Below are positions 9,698-20,207 of a stretch of 64,000 nucleotides of DNA, in pieces. This DNA is from Pseudomonas violetae. Lineage in GTDB: Bacteria; Pseudomonadota; Gammaproteobacteria; Pseudomonadales; Pseudomonadaceae. Position 1 is the stretch's first letter; each line of letters starts with the position of its first letter. Position numbers and translations under genes: made by a program. The notes under the pieces were generated by a model that saw only the letters and a list, made by a program, of their open reading frames with translations, made no database searches and had not been told where the DNA came from. The stretch spans positions 310,001 to 374,000 of the forward strand of contig NZ_JAKNRW010000004.1 in NCBI RefSeq assembly GCF_023072615.1, read 5' to 3'.

Positions 9698-10750
9698 ATG
9701 TCGGCCACCAAGAAGCCTGTAAATACTCCGTTGCACTTACTCCAACAATTGTCGGGCAGTTTGCTCGAGCATTTGGAAACCGCTTGTTCGCAAGCCTTGG
9801 CTGATGCTGAAAAACTGCTCGCCAAACTGGAAAAACAGCGCGGAAAAGCGCAGGAAAAATTGCACAAATCCCGTACCAAATTGCAGGACGCTGCGGCGGC
9901 CGGCAAGGCGAAGGCGCAAGCCAAAGCCAAGAGTGGAGTGAAGGAACTTGAGGACCTGCTCGATGCCCTCAAGGATCGTCAGTCCGAGACCCGCAACTAC
10001 ATCCTGCAACTCAAGCGCGATGCTCAGGAAAGCCTGAAACTGGCCCAGGGTGTCGGTCGTGTTCAAGAGGCTGTCGGCAAGGTGTTGTCCCTGCGTTCGG
10101 CCAAGCCTGCTGCGGTACCTGCCAAGAAAGACGCAGCCAAATCGACTGGTGCAAAAGCACCGGCCAAGCCTGCTGCAAAACCCGCTGCAAAAGCACCGGT
10201 GAAAGCTGCCGTTAAAAAGCCTGTGGCTGCCAGTGCTGCCAAGCCGGCTGCTAAATCGGTCGCAGCCAAACCTGCTACCAAGCCAGCTGCCAAAACTGCT
10301 GCGGCAAAACCAGCAGCCAAGCCGGCGGCGAAAACCGCTGCTGCAAAAGCGCCTGCAAGACCTGCCGCGAAAACTGCCGCTGCCAAACCGGCTGCAGCAA
10401 AAACCGCAGCAGCCAAACCTGCTGCTAAAACGGCCGCTGCGAAACCTGCAGCTAAGCCAGCCGCAAAAACTGCGGCCAAACCTGCCGTTAAAACGGCCGC
10501 TGCAAAACCTGCAGTTGCCGCCAAACCGGCCTCCGCTGCGAAACCAGCCGCTGCAAAAACTGCCGCCAAACCAGCAGTGAAAAAACCCGCTGCTGCGAAG
10601 CCGGCTCCGACGCCTGCTGCCAAGCCGGCAGCGCCTGCATCATCGTCGACCTCGGCTTCGCCAACCACAGCCAGCACTTCGACCACCGCAGCGGCGCCAA
10701 CGCCAGCGTCGGCGTCGAACCCAGGCACTACCCCAACCAGCGCTTCCTAA
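9698..10750 (+). CDS. algP: Histone H1-like regulator AlgP
   Basis: The 350-residue protein has a charged helical and coiled-coil N-terminal part (about 1-130), then some 180 residues of Lys-Pro-Ala-Ala repeats resembling the tail of histone H1, then a Ser-Thr-Ala-Pro tail. In P. aeruginosa AlgP (AlgR3) binds DNA and affects alginate gene expression. GGAGG stands just before the ATG. The repeat DNA is imperfect and of a kind prone to slippage. The stop overlaps the stop of the convergent gene at 10747 by four bases. Confidence 0.94.
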   Translation: MSATKKPVNTPLHLLQQLSGSLLEHLETACSQALADAEKLLAKLEKQRGKAQEKLHKSRTKLQDAAAAGKAKAQAKAKSGVKELEDLLDALKDRQSETRNYILQLKRDAQESLKLAQGVGRVQEAVGKVLSLRSAKPAAVPAKKDAAKSTGAKAPAKPAAKPAAKAPVKAAVKKPVAASAAKPAAKSVAAKPATKPAAKTAAAKPAAKPAAKTAAAKAPARPAAKTAAAKPAAAKTAAAKPAAKTAAAKPAAKPAAKTAAKPAVKTAAAKPAVAAKPASAAKPAAAKTAAKPAVKKPAAAKPAPTPAAKPAAPASSSTSASPTTASTSTTAAAPTPASASNPGTTPTSAS

Positions 10751-11211
10751 GTGCCGGTCACCGCGACGCGCAGCTGATGCAGCGCGTCGCGGCCAACGTT
10801 GGTGGTGTCCGCCGCGACACCTTCCAGCCAGGCCGTTGATCCGGCCTTGTCATTCTGCGGCCACTGCTGCGCGGTTTTTTCCAGTCGCAACAAAAGAACC
10901 CGCTCGCCTTCAAGTTCCAACGCCTTCACTTTTTCACGCAGGGAATTGAGATCGGTGTCGTCAGCTGCGCCGGCTTTCCATTGGCCGCGTAATGCACGAA
11001 GCGGCTGTATCACGCCTGCATCCCAGCGTTCGGCCACCTCCTGCAGTTGCCGCAATCGCGGTGCGTTACATACCACCCCTCGGTGCTCCAGCCACAACCC
11101 GCAAAGAAGCAGGCATACATTCGCACCTGCCGATTGCAGTTGCAGGCACGTCCGCTCGGCGCCAGGCCGGGCATATGCGTCAAGGGAAAAGCTCCACAGG
11201 TCAGAGGACAT
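10747..11211 (-). CDS. TIGR02444 family protein
   Basis: The 154-residue protein begins MSSDLWSFSLDAYARPG, the signature of TIGR02444, a proteobacterial family of unknown function. It is soluble and largely helical, with an acid- and Leu-rich central helix (about 90-125). It is divergent from the ABC-F gene with 50 bases between starts. No function should be assigned. Confidence 0.85.
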   Translation of the reverse strand: MSSDLWSFSLDAYARPGAERTCLQLQSAGANVCLLLCGLWLEHRGVVCNAPRLRQLQEVAERWDAGVIQPLRALRGQWKAGAADDTDLNSLREKVKALELEGERVLLLRLEKTAQQWPQNDKAGSTAWLEGVAADTTNVGRDALHQLRVAVTGT

Positions 11212-11261
11212 AGTGCTACTCGCGCCAGTTGCGAGCGAAGCTGGTAGACTCCGCCGCCATT

Positions 11262-13172
11262 ATGATTCGACTTCAGAACCTGACTTTACAGCGTGGCCCG
11301 CAACGTCTGCTAGAAGACGCCGAGCTGACCCTGCACGCCGGCCACAAAGCCGGCCTCATCGGTGCCAACGGCGCCGGCAAATCGAGCCTGTTCGCCCTGC
11401 TTCGGGGTGAGCTGCACCCTGACTCGGGTGACTGCTTCCTGCCGGCCGACTGGCGCATCGCCCACATGCGCCAGGAAATCGAGACGCTCGAACGCATTGC
11501 GGTCGACTATGTGCTCGATGGCGACCTGCGCCTGCGTGAGGTGCAGCGTGACCTCGCGGCAGCGGAAGCGGCCCATGACGGTGCGGCTCAGGCCCGCCTG
11601 CACTCGGAGCTCGACAGTGCCGACGGCTACACCGCCGATGCCCGGGCTCGCAAGCTGCTGGCCGGCCTTGGGTTCACCAACGAACAGATGGATCGGCAGG
11701 TCGGGGATTTCTCCGGTGGTTGGCGGATGCGCCTGAACCTGGCGCAGGCACTAATGTGTCCCTCGGACCTGTTGCTGCTCGACGAACCCACCAACCACTT
11801 GGACCTTGACGCCATCATTTGGCTCGAGGAATGGCTAAAGAGTTATCCCGGCACCTTGTTGCTGATCTCCCACGACCGGGATTTCCTCGACGCCGTGGTC
11901 GACCACGTGGCCCATGTCGATCAGCGCAAGATCACCCTGTATCGCGGTGGCTACACCGCCTTCGAGCGTGCGCGCGCCGAACGCCTGGCCCAGCAACAGC
12001 AGGCCTACGAGAAGCAGCAGGCGCAGCGTGCGCACATGGAAAGCTACATCGCGCGCTTCAAGGCCCAGGCCACCAAGGCCCGTCAGGCCCAGAGCCGGAT
12101 CAAGGCGCTGGAGCGGATGGAAGAGTTGTCGGCGGCCCATGTCGATTCGCCGTTCGACTTCGTTTTCCGTGAGTCGACGAAGATTTCCAGCCCGCTGATC
12201 GATCTGTCCGATGCCCGTCTGGGCTACGGCGAAAAAACCGTGCTGGAGAAGGTCAAGCTGCAACTGACCCCTGGCGCGCGCATCGGTTTGCTCGGGCCCA
12301 ACGGCGCCGGTAAGTCGACCCTTATCAAGAACCTCGCGGGTGAGCTCGAACCCTTGGCCGGTCGACTGACCCGCGGTGAAAATACCGTCGTCGGTTACTT
12401 TGCCCAGCATCAGTTGGACTCCCTGGACGCCAAGGCCAGCCCGTTGCTGCACCTGCAGCGCCTGGCGCCCACCGAGCGCGAGCAGACGCTGCGGGACTTC
12501 CTCGGAGGTTTCGATTTTCGCGGTGCACGCATCGACGAGCCAGTGCTGAACTTTTCCGGCGGCGAGAAAGCTCGTCTTGCCCTGGCATTGATCGCATGGG
12601 ATCGGCCGAACCTGCTGCTGCTCGACGAACCAACCAACCATCTTGACCTGGAAATGCGCCTGGCGTTGACCATGGCCCTGCAGGAATTCAGTGGTGCGGT
12701 ATTGGTGGTCTCCCACGACCGCCATCTGCTCAAAAGCACCACCGACAATTTCTATCTGGTAGCCGATGGCAAGGTCGAGGAATTCGACGGCGATCTGGAC
12801 GACTACACCCGTTGGCTGGTGGACTATCGCCAGCGCAACGCGCCGGTCAGCAACACGCCGGTCAATCCGGACAAGACCGACAAGAAAGCCCAGCGCCAGG
12901 CTGCCGCTGCATTGCGTCAGCAATTAGCGCCGCACAAGCGCGAGGCCGACAAGCTCGAAGCCGAACTGGGCAAGCTGCACGAAAAGTTGGCGAAGATCGA
13001 CGTCAGCCTTGGCGACAGCGATATCTACGAACCCGCGCGCAAAAATGATTTGCGTGACCTGCTGGCTGAGCAGGCAAAGCTCAAAGTGCGTGAAGCCGAA
13101 CTCGAGGAGTCCTGGATGGAAGCCCTCGAGTTGCTCGAAAGCATGCAGGCGGAGCTGGAGGCGTTGTCCTGA
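11262..13172 (+). CDS. yheS: ABC-F family ATPase (YheS type)
   Basis: The 636-residue soluble protein has two ABC domains: Walker A at residues 34-41 (GANGAGKS) and about 346 (GPNGAGKST), with FSGGWRMRL and FSGGEKARL signatures and LLLLDEPTNHLDL Walker B motifs in both halves. Between them lies the arm/linker helix rich in Gln and Arg, and a C-terminal charged coiled coil follows. No membrane domain is present, so this is a ribosome-associated ABC-F protein rather than a transporter. ATG 11262 gives the YheS length. The stop overlaps the next start by one base. Confidence 0.93.
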   Translation: MIRLQNLTLQRGPQRLLEDAELTLHAGHKAGLIGANGAGKSSLFALLRGELHPDSGDCFLPADWRIAHMRQEIETLERIAVDYVLDGDLRLREVQRDLAAAEAAHDGAAQARLHSELDSADGYTADARARKLLAGLGFTNEQMDRQVGDFSGGWRMRLNLAQALMCPSDLLLLDEPTNHLDLDAIIWLEEWLKSYPGTLLLISHDRDFLDAVVDHVAHVDQRKITLYRGGYTAFERARAERLAQQQQAYEKQQAQRAHMESYIARFKAQATKARQAQSRIKALERMEELSAAHVDSPFDFVFRESTKISSPLIDLSDARLGYGEKTVLEKVKLQLTPGARIGLLGPNGAGKSTLIKNLAGELEPLAGRLTRGENTVVGYFAQHQLDSLDAKASPLLHLQRLAPTEREQTLRDFLGGFDFRGARIDEPVLNFSGGEKARLALALIAWDRPNLLLLDEPTNHLDLEMRLALTMALQEFSGAVLVVSHDRHLLKSTTDNFYLVADGKVEEFDGDLDDYTRWLVDYRQRNAPVSNTPVNPDKTDKKAQRQAAAALRQQLAPHKREADKLEAELGKLHEKLAKIDVSLGDSDIYEPARKNDLRDLLAEQAKLKVREAELEESWMEALELLESMQAELEALS

Positions 13173-13753
13173 TGGAGGCCTTCCGGCTGCCGCTGTCAGC
13201 CATGTGGATCGAGCCGTTGTGGCTTGTGTTGCAGATCCTGCTGATTCTGCTGGCGGGTTACTTCGCCCAGCGCTTTGTTGCCAAATGCCTGAATCGGCTG
13301 GGTGAGCGCTACCCGTTTCCCCCGCAGCTGTTGCTCCCGCTGCGGGGCGGCCTGCGCTGGCTGATCATGGGCAGTGCGCTGATTTTTGTGCTGGAGCGCC
13401 TGGGCGTGTCCGCCACTGTGCTGTGGACGGCATTGTCCGGTTTTGTTGCGGTCGCCGCCGTGGCGTTCTTTGCGATGTGGAGCGTGCTGTCCAACTTGCT
13501 GTGCGCGATTCTGATCTTCACCGTGGGGCCGTTTCGCATTGGCGACGTGGTTGAACTGGTCGATACCACCGACAAGCCTGGCGTGAAGGGGCGGGTGATC
13601 GCTATCAATCTGCTCTACACCACCTTGATCGAAGCCGAAGAACTGGGCACCGGTAGTGCCATGGTGCAAGTGCCCAACAGCCTGTTCTTCCAGCGTTCGG
13701 TTCGGCGGTGGCGGGGAAGTGACGTGTTTCCTTCGAGCGGGTTCGAGAAGTAA
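13172..13753 (+). CDS. Small MscS-type mechanosensitive channel
   Basis: The 193-residue protein has three membrane helices (about 12-33, 58-78 and the pore-lining helix at about 82-108, rich in Ala and Val) and a short beta domain with GPFRIGDVVELVD, the MscS middle-domain signature. It lacks the long C-terminal cage of MscS, so it is a compact member. Its ATG overlaps the ABC-F stop codon, so it is translated from the same message. Confidence 0.87.
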   Translation: MEAFRLPLSAMWIEPLWLVLQILLILLAGYFAQRFVAKCLNRLGERYPFPPQLLLPLRGGLRWLIMGSALIFVLERLGVSATVLWTALSGFVAVAAVAFFAMWSVLSNLLCAILIFTVGPFRIGDVVELVDTTDKPGVKGRVIAINLLYTTLIEAEELGTGSAMVQVPNSLFFQRSVRRWRGSDVFPSSGFEK

Positions 13754-13773
13754 ATCTTCGATTGTCTGAGCGC

Positions 13774-13845
13774 CCCATCGCGAGCAGGCTCACTCTCACC
13801 GGAATTGTGCAGTCCCTGTGGGAGCGAGCCTGGTCGCGATGGGGG
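13774..13845. repeat. REP pair after the MscS gene
   Basis: The left arm (about 13774-13795, CCATCGCGAGCAGGCTC) and right arm (about 13815-13845, CTGTGGGAGCGAGCCTGGTC) are inverted REP copies with some mismatches. Confidence 0.7.
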
Positions 13846-13941
13846 CCGAAAACCTTACACATCCTGTAAAAATCTATGGCCAGCAGCCCAGAGCCGCATT
13901 AACTTAGACGTCTGTCACAAGGTTCTGAATCGAGGTGTGCG

Positions 13942-14574
13942 ATGGAGCTTCAAACATGGCTGGCGTTCTTTGCGGCCTGCTGGGTGATTAGCCTGTCTCC
14001 CGGTGCCGGCGCCATTGCGTCGATGTCCAGTGGCCTGCAATACGGCTTCTGGCGCGGTTACTGGAACGCCCTCGGCCTGCAGATCGGCCTGGTGGTACAA
14101 ATTGCCATCGTGGGTGCCGGTGTCGGCGCGATCCTCACTGCCTCGGCCACGGCGTTCTATGCGATCAAGTGGTTTGGCGTGGCCTACCTGGTTTTCCTTG
14201 CGGTCAAGCAATGGCGCGCACTGCCCAGTGACATGAGCGACGATGCAGCGGTTCGCCAGATCGGCAAGCCGATGGCCCTGGTGTTCCGTGGTTTCCTGGT
14301 GAACATCAGCAATCCCAAGGCCCTGGTGTTCATGCTGGCGGTGCTTCCGCAGTTCATTGACCCCCATGCGCCGCTGCTGATCCAGTATGCAGTGATCGGT
14401 GCCACCATGGTCTGCGTCGACTTGATCGTCATGGCCGGTTACACCGGTCTGGCGTCCAAGGTGTTGCGCATGCTGCGTACTCCGCAGCAGCAGAAGCGTA
14501 TGAACCGTACGTTTGCCGGCTTGTTCATCGGCGCAGCAGCCTTCATGGCGACGTTGCGCAAAGCCGCAGCGTAA
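13942..14574 (+). CDS. LysE/RhtB family amino acid exporter
   Basis: The 210-residue inner-membrane protein has about six hydrophobic helices and the family motif SLSPGAGAIASMSSG near residue 20, followed by NISNPKALVFMLAVLPQF in the middle. Members export amino acids or homoserine lactones; the substrate cannot be told. A clean terminator follows, so the gene forms its own unit. Confidence 0.9.
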   Translation: MELQTWLAFFAACWVISLSPGAGAIASMSSGLQYGFWRGYWNALGLQIGLVVQIAIVGAGVGAILTASATAFYAIKWFGVAYLVFLAVKQWRALPSDMSDDAAVRQIGKPMALVFRGFLVNISNPKALVFMLAVLPQFIDPHAPLLIQYAVIGATMVCVDLIVMAGYTGLASKVLRMLRTPQQQKRMNRTFAGLFIGAAAFMATLRKAAA

Positions 14575-14590
14575 AACCCCTCGCAGCGAA

Positions 14591-14618
14591 GAAGGCGACC
14601 TCAGGGTCGCCTTCTTGT
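14591..14618 (+). terminator. Rho-independent terminator after the LysE gene
   Basis: GAAGGCGACC and GGTCGCCTTC form a perfect 10-base stem with a four-base loop, followed by TTGTT. Confidence 0.8.
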
Positions 14619-14734
14619 TAAGTTCTCCTATAGCAACTGCCGAAGGCCGCCTCCGACCCTGACGGCGTTCGGACGCAGCAGTTGTATGCCAGCAAACAAT
14701 TGCTAACAAACCAGCTAACAAAGCTTGAGTGAAT

Positions 14735-14782
14735 CTCATTCGAAGTGAACAATGTGTAACTTCGTATTTCCTACTGAGACTC
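14735..14782 (+). promoter_or_regulatory. Weak possible Fur-type sites
   Basis: Two TGA-N-TCATTC-like stretches precede the iron permease gene (about 14735 and 14775). Match to the 19-base Fur consensus is only about half, so this is a low-confidence guess supported mainly by the gene's role. Confidence 0.25.
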
Positions 14783-14786
14783 ATTC

Positions 14787-16685
14787 ATGATTGCCCCGTC
14801 GCGATTCCTGGCTTGGCTGTTGATCCCCCTGGCAGTCCTTTGCAGCAGCCGATTGCTGGCCGACACCGTGGACGGTGCGCCACAGGCGCTGCATGGGCTC
14901 GATTACATCGCTGCGGATTACCCGCAAACGGTGCAGGCAGGCAAGGTCGTCAAAGAATCCAGATATCGTGATCAGCTTGATTCGATCAAGGCGGTGCAAG
15001 GCCTGATCGCCACAATGTCGGCCAAACCGGAGCAAGTCCCGTTGGTGCAGGGCGTCAGTTCGCTGCGCAATGCCATTATCGAGCGTCAGGATGGAGCCGA
15101 TGTGGCTCGCCAGTCCCGGCAACTCGCGGCAAAACTGGCGGCGGCCTATGAAATTAGCCAGGCACCGATCATTACCCCGGATCCGACCCGTGGCGCGCCG
15201 TTGTACGTTCAGCATTGCTCGGTGTGCCATGGTGACGCGGGAGCCGGCGATGGCCCGGCAGGGGTCGGCCTGACGCCGCCACCGTCGAATCTGCGCGATA
15301 GCGCGCGCATGGATCACCTGAGCCTCTACGCGATCTACAGCACCCTGGGCCTTGGGATCGAAGGCACCGACATGCCGGCGTTCGCCGATCAACTGGATGA
15401 TCGTCAGCGCTGGGACCTGGCAACCTACATTGCCGGCTTCAGCGCCGCCCCGGCTGCTGCCGCTGCTGAAAAGACCTACAACATTGCCGAACTGGCCCGT
15501 CAGACTCCCGCTGAAGTGCACGCCGCCGAAGGCTCGCAGGCGGCCGCAACCTACCGTGTGCAGCGCGCTCAGCCGCCGCAGGTCAAGCGCGGCCCGGCGC
15601 AACTGCTCGATTACACAGCGGCGACTCTGGATAAGAGCATCGCCGCCTACCGGGCGGGGGATCACGATCAGGCTTATGACTTGTCGGTAGCGGCATACCT
15701 GGAAGGTTTTGAGCTGGTCGAGAGTTCCCTGGACAATGTCGATGCCAACGTACGCAAAGACACCGAAAAATCCCTGATGGCCTACCGCCAATCCTTGCAG
15801 GATGGCTTGTCAGTGGCCCAGGCCCAGCAACGCCTGGAATCGGCGAAAGCCAAGTTGAAAGAGTCTGCCGGCCTGTTGGGCAGCGATGGCTTGAGCTGGT
15901 CCCTGAGCTATATTTCCGGGCTGTTGATTTTGCTGCGCGAAGGCCTCGAAGCGATCCTGGTGCTGGCGGCGATCCTCGCATTTCTGCGCAACACCGGCCA
16001 GCAATCAGCGGTACGCAGCGTCAACGTCGGCTGGGGCCTGGCGCTGCTGGCCGGTCTTGCCACCTGGGGCCTGGCCGCCTATGTCATCGACGTCAGCGGC
16101 TCGCAGCGCGAATTGCTCGAAGGAGCCACCGCGTTGTTCGCCAGTGTGATGGTGCTGTGGCTCGGCGTGTGGATGCACGATCGTCGTCACGCGGCTGCCT
16201 GGCAGGATTACATCAAGAGCAGTCTGGTGGGCGGCGGTGGACGATTCGGGTTTGCAATCCTGGCGTTCTTCTCGGTCTATCGCGAGTTGTTCGAAGTGAT
16301 CCTGTTCTACGAAACCCTGTGGCTGCAGGCAGGGCCTGCCGGTCATAACGCCGTGCTCGCAGGCGGCGTCACGGCGCTGGTGTTGCTGGTAGGCCTGGCA
16401 TGGGTGATCCTGCGCGGCTCGGCGAAATTGCCGCTGACGTTGTTCTTCAGCATCAATGCTGCGCTGTTGTGTGCCCTGTCAGTGGTTTTCGCGGGCCATG
16501 GCGTCAAGGCGCTGCAGGAGGCGGGGATTTTCGGCACGCGTCCGGTGCCATTCTTTGACTTCGACTGGCTGGGCATTCACGCTGATGCGTATTCATTGAC
16601 TGCCCAGGCTGTGGCGATCATTGCGATTATCGTGCTGTATGGGCGTAGCTGGTTTGCGCAGAAACGTCGGGTTCTAGTCTCTTGA
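14787..16685 (+). CDS. Cytochrome c / FTR1 family iron permease
   Basis: The 632-residue protein has a signal peptide (1-25), a periplasmic cytochrome c domain with haem site CSVCH at 143-147 and a Met ligand in GTDMPAF, a helical linker, and a C-terminal FTR1 permease with about seven helices. The iron-binding REGLE motif lies near residue 383 and a second RELFE near 498. Such fusions are thought to oxidise ferrous iron and carry it across the inner membrane. No efeO or efeB neighbour is present. The operon seems to be this gene alone. Confidence 0.92.
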   Translation: MIAPSRFLAWLLIPLAVLCSSRLLADTVDGAPQALHGLDYIAADYPQTVQAGKVVKESRYRDQLDSIKAVQGLIATMSAKPEQVPLVQGVSSLRNAIIERQDGADVARQSRQLAAKLAAAYEISQAPIITPDPTRGAPLYVQHCSVCHGDAGAGDGPAGVGLTPPPSNLRDSARMDHLSLYAIYSTLGLGIEGTDMPAFADQLDDRQRWDLATYIAGFSAAPAAAAAEKTYNIAELARQTPAEVHAAEGSQAAATYRVQRAQPPQVKRGPAQLLDYTAATLDKSIAAYRAGDHDQAYDLSVAAYLEGFELVESSLDNVDANVRKDTEKSLMAYRQSLQDGLSVAQAQQRLESAKAKLKESAGLLGSDGLSWSLSYISGLLILLREGLEAILVLAAILAFLRNTGQQSAVRSVNVGWGLALLAGLATWGLAAYVIDVSGSQRELLEGATALFASVMVLWLGVWMHDRRHAAAWQDYIKSSLVGGGGRFGFAILAFFSVYRELFEVILFYETLWLQAGPAGHNAVLAGGVTALVLLVGLAWVILRGSAKLPLTLFFSINAALLCALSVVFAGHGVKALQEAGIFGTRPVPFFDFDWLGIHADAYSLTAQAVAIIAIIVLYGRSWFAQKRRVLVS

Positions 16686-16704
16686 GAGCATTCGCTGCGC
16701 TCAC

Positions 16705-16731
16705 TATAACGAGCAGGCCCGCTCCCACAGG
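16705..16731. repeat. Single REP element
   Basis: TAACGAGCAGGCCCGCTCCC with CACAGG is a single REP copy between the iron permease and the DUF188 gene. Confidence 0.7.
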
Positions 16732-16771
16732 AATGCGCCGCTCGCGATTTTTATGAAAGAGGTGAAAACTG

Positions 16772-17227
16772 ATGCGCGTATGGATCGATGCGGATGCTTG
16801 CCCCCGGGCGGCCAAGGACCTGGTAGTGAAGTTCGCTCTCAAGCGCCAGTTTGAGGTGGTGCTGGTGGCTGGCCAGCCGCAAATCAAGCCGGGCCTGTCG
16901 CTGGTGAAATTGATCGTAGTGCCCAGCGGCCCGGATGCTGCGGACGACTACCTGGTGGAACACGCAGTGCCGGGCGAACTGGTGATCTGCAGCGACGTCC
17001 CGCTGGCCGACCGATTAGTGAAGAATGGCGTCACCGTGCTGGATCCGCGAGGCAAGGAGTTTGACGCGCAGAACATGGGCGACCGGCTGGCAGTGCGCAA
17101 CCTGTTCACCGACCTGCGTGAACAAGGTCAGATGAGCGGCGGGCCAGCGCCCTTTGGCGAACGTGAGAAGCAAGCGTTCGCCAATGCGCTGGACCGGATC
17201 CTGACTCGACTTACCCGCCAGCCCTGA
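16772..17227 (+). CDS. YaiI/YqxD family protein (DUF188)
   Basis: The 151-residue soluble protein begins MRVWIDADACPRAAKD, the DUF188 signature with Asp6 and Asp8 in a PIN-like position, and contains VICSDVPLADR and GPAPFGEREK. Biochemical function is not established; nuclease-like acidic residues are visible but not proof. An AAGAGG ribosome site precedes the ATG. Confidence 0.9.
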   Translation: MRVWIDADACPRAAKDLVVKFALKRQFEVVLVAGQPQIKPGLSLVKLIVVPSGPDAADDYLVEHAVPGELVICSDVPLADRLVKNGVTVLDPRGKEFDAQNMGDRLAVRNLFTDLREQGQMSGGPAPFGEREKQAFANALDRILTRLTRQP

Positions 17228-17265
17228 GCCCGCCTCGAACCTGACACTAACCCAGTGGGCGAACC

Positions 17266-17288
17266 CCTGTGGGAGCGAGCCTGCCCAT
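17266..17288. repeat. Single REP element
   Basis: CCTGTGGGAGCGAGCCTGCC is a REP copy between the convergent DUF188 and elbB genes. Confidence 0.7.
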
Positions 17289-17307
17289 ACCCACACTTAT
17301 GCCTGCG

Positions 17308-17976
17308 TTACACGTCGTTTTCGTGGGTCAGCTCAAGCACGCGATCTACCAATTTGTTAATGCCGGAAGCCACTTCACTGATCGACTGCGCCAGCATGTA
17401 GGCCGGAGTGCTCACCAGTTTGCGCGCCTTGTCTTCGACAATTTCGGTAACGGCGCACTCGGTATGGGTAGCACCCATTTTGTTCATGGCTGCGGCGGTA
17501 TCGGCATCGTTGCCGATGGTACAGGTCACACCGGGGCCATAAATCTTCGCCGCCAGGGCGAGCGAGATGCAGATCAGGCCGACCGGCTTGCCAGCCTCGG
17601 CAAAGGCTTCAGTCAGCGCCAGAACGTCAGGTTGCACGGTACAGCCGGCACCTTCGATGGCGAAGTTCGACAGGTTCTTCGCTGCGCCGAATCCGCCTGG
17701 TACGATCAGCGCGTCGAAGTCCTCGACGCTGGCCTCGCGGATGTCCTTGATATTTCCGCGGGCGATCCGCGCCGATTCAACCAGCACGTTGCGTGACTCG
17801 GGCATTTCCTCGCCCGTGAGGTGATTGATCACGTGCAACTGTGAGATGTCGGGGGCGAAACACTGCACCTGAGCGCCACGCTGGTCCAGTCGCAACAGGG
17901 TGATCACACTCTCGTGGACCTCGGCGCCGTCGTAGACGCCACAGCCGGAAAGGATCACTGCAATTTTTTTGCTCAT
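17308..17976 (-). CDS. elbB: ElbB, DJ-1/PfpI-like glyoxalase
   Basis: The 222-residue cytoplasmic protein belongs to the DJ-1/PfpI fold. It has the ElbB start MSKKIAVILSGCGVYDG, the oxyanion segment VPGGFGAAKN and nucleophile Cys136 in GLICISLAL. E. coli ElbB has glyoxalase activity and was linked to isoprenoid synthesis by screens; the cellular role remains unclear. An AAGGAG ribosome site lies upstream. It is read alone, away from the hemB side. Confidence 0.92.
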   Translation of the reverse strand: MSKKIAVILSGCGVYDGAEVHESVITLLRLDQRGAQVQCFAPDISQLHVINHLTGEEMPESRNVLVESARIARGNIKDIREASVEDFDALIVPGGFGAAKNLSNFAIEGAGCTVQPDVLALTEAFAEAGKPVGLICISLALAAKIYGPGVTCTIGNDADTAAAMNKMGATHTECAVTEIVEDKARKLVSTPAYMLAQSISEVASGINKLVDRVLELTHENDV

Positions 17977-18334
17977 GGGCTTTTCTCCTTATTCATGGCG
18001 TTAAATGTCCACTAATTTTTCACTCGTTGCCATAGGGATAACTTGCGGTTACAACCAGGCACGCCGCCCAATTATCGGGCTTACCATGGGTAGAAGGGCT
18101 TCTACATGGATCGCAACGACACCAGGGTGTTCATTATTTGGAATCGTTTATGTAGCTCGTTCCAGGCAGTGGACGATAACGAGCCGGTGATCTTTGGGGT
18201 GCGAGTTGGAAACCGCTATGGGTCAACGTGCGGTTCTGCTCGCCATTGCGGGACGACGCGCGCAGGGCGCAGAGCAAGGGATACCGGCTGCGGATCGGTG
18301 TGCACAAGGGGTCACTACTTGTGCAGGGAGCGTT
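17977..18334. other. Gap between elbB and the DedA gene, content unknown
   Basis: This 358-base stretch has no reading frame that resembles a protein. It must hold the elbB promoter. Frames of up to 85 codons exist by chance but have no ribosome site or family features. An unannotated small RNA is possible; I see no clear terminator inside it. Confidence 0.4.
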
Positions 18335-18967
18335 TCACTTGATGGGCGTCTTGGGGGCTGCAGACTTGGCCTGTTCAGCTTTCAGCGCCTGCTCGTCGGC
18401 GTAGACCTTCTTCGCCAATTGGGCATTCTTGAAGCGCCGGCGCAGCCATAGGCCCACGCCCAGTACCAACAGGGCGCCAAGCACCCACAGCTCATACTTC
18501 TTGACGCTGCCGAGCATACCTTCCAGCACTGCACCAAAATGATACGCGGCTGCCGCCAGTGCCGAAGCCCAGATCGCCGCGCCAATCCCGTTCAGCAGCA
18601 GATAGCGTGCCGGTGGATAGCCCGACAGGCCGATCGCCACGGGCATCACCGTGCGCAATCCATAGACGAAGCGGAAACTCAGGACCCAGATGTCCGGGTG
18701 CTTGCGGATATGCTCCAGCGCTCGATCGCCCATCATCTGCCAGCGCGGCTTGCGCGCCAGCAATTTGCGCCCGTGCTTGCGGCCGAGGAAATACCACAGC
18801 TGATCGCCCGCATAACTGCCACAGAATGCGACTATCGTAACGATCTTGATGTCCATGTATCCGCGGAACGCAAGGAAGCCCGCGAGCACCAAGATGGTTT
18901 CGCCTTCGAAAAACGTGCCGAGAAAAAGGGCGAAATACCCAAATTCCTGAAGAAATTGCTGGAGCAT
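18335..18967 (-). CDS. DedA family membrane protein
   Basis: The 210-residue protein has the SNARE-associated/DedA layout: two re-entrant or membrane segments near residues 8-60, the FLGRKHG and RFVYGLRTVMPVAIG motifs, and two C-terminal helices followed by a charged tail ending SAAPKTPIK. DedA proteins are linked to lipid scrambling or proton-dependent envelope functions. It is divergent from hemB. Confidence 0.92.
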   Translation of the reverse strand: MLQQFLQEFGYFALFLGTFFEGETILVLAGFLAFRGYMDIKIVTIVAFCGSYAGDQLWYFLGRKHGRKLLARKPRWQMMGDRALEHIRKHPDIWVLSFRFVYGLRTVMPVAIGLSGYPPARYLLLNGIGAAIWASALAAAAYHFGAVLEGMLGSVKKYELWVLGALLVLGVGLWLRRRFKNAQLAKKVYADEQALKAEQAKSAAPKTPIK

Positions 18968-19022
18968 TGTCTGGGTGCTGGCGAAATGAACGCGCAGCCT
19001 AACCCTTCGAGCACATTCATGA

Positions 19023-20189
<1,167 letters not shown>

Positions 20190-20207
20190 CCCTCCCAGGA
20201 ACATTCC

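Noticed and set aside
10063..10728. 221-codon minus-strand frame inside algP
   Set aside because: It is the reverse reading of the Lys-Pro-Ala-Ala repeat (Ala-Gly-Phe runs), a low-complexity artefact.
18106..18342. 78-codon plus-strand frame between elbB and the DedA gene
   Set aside because: Composition is rich in Cys, Arg and Thr with no ribosome site; it does not look like a protein.
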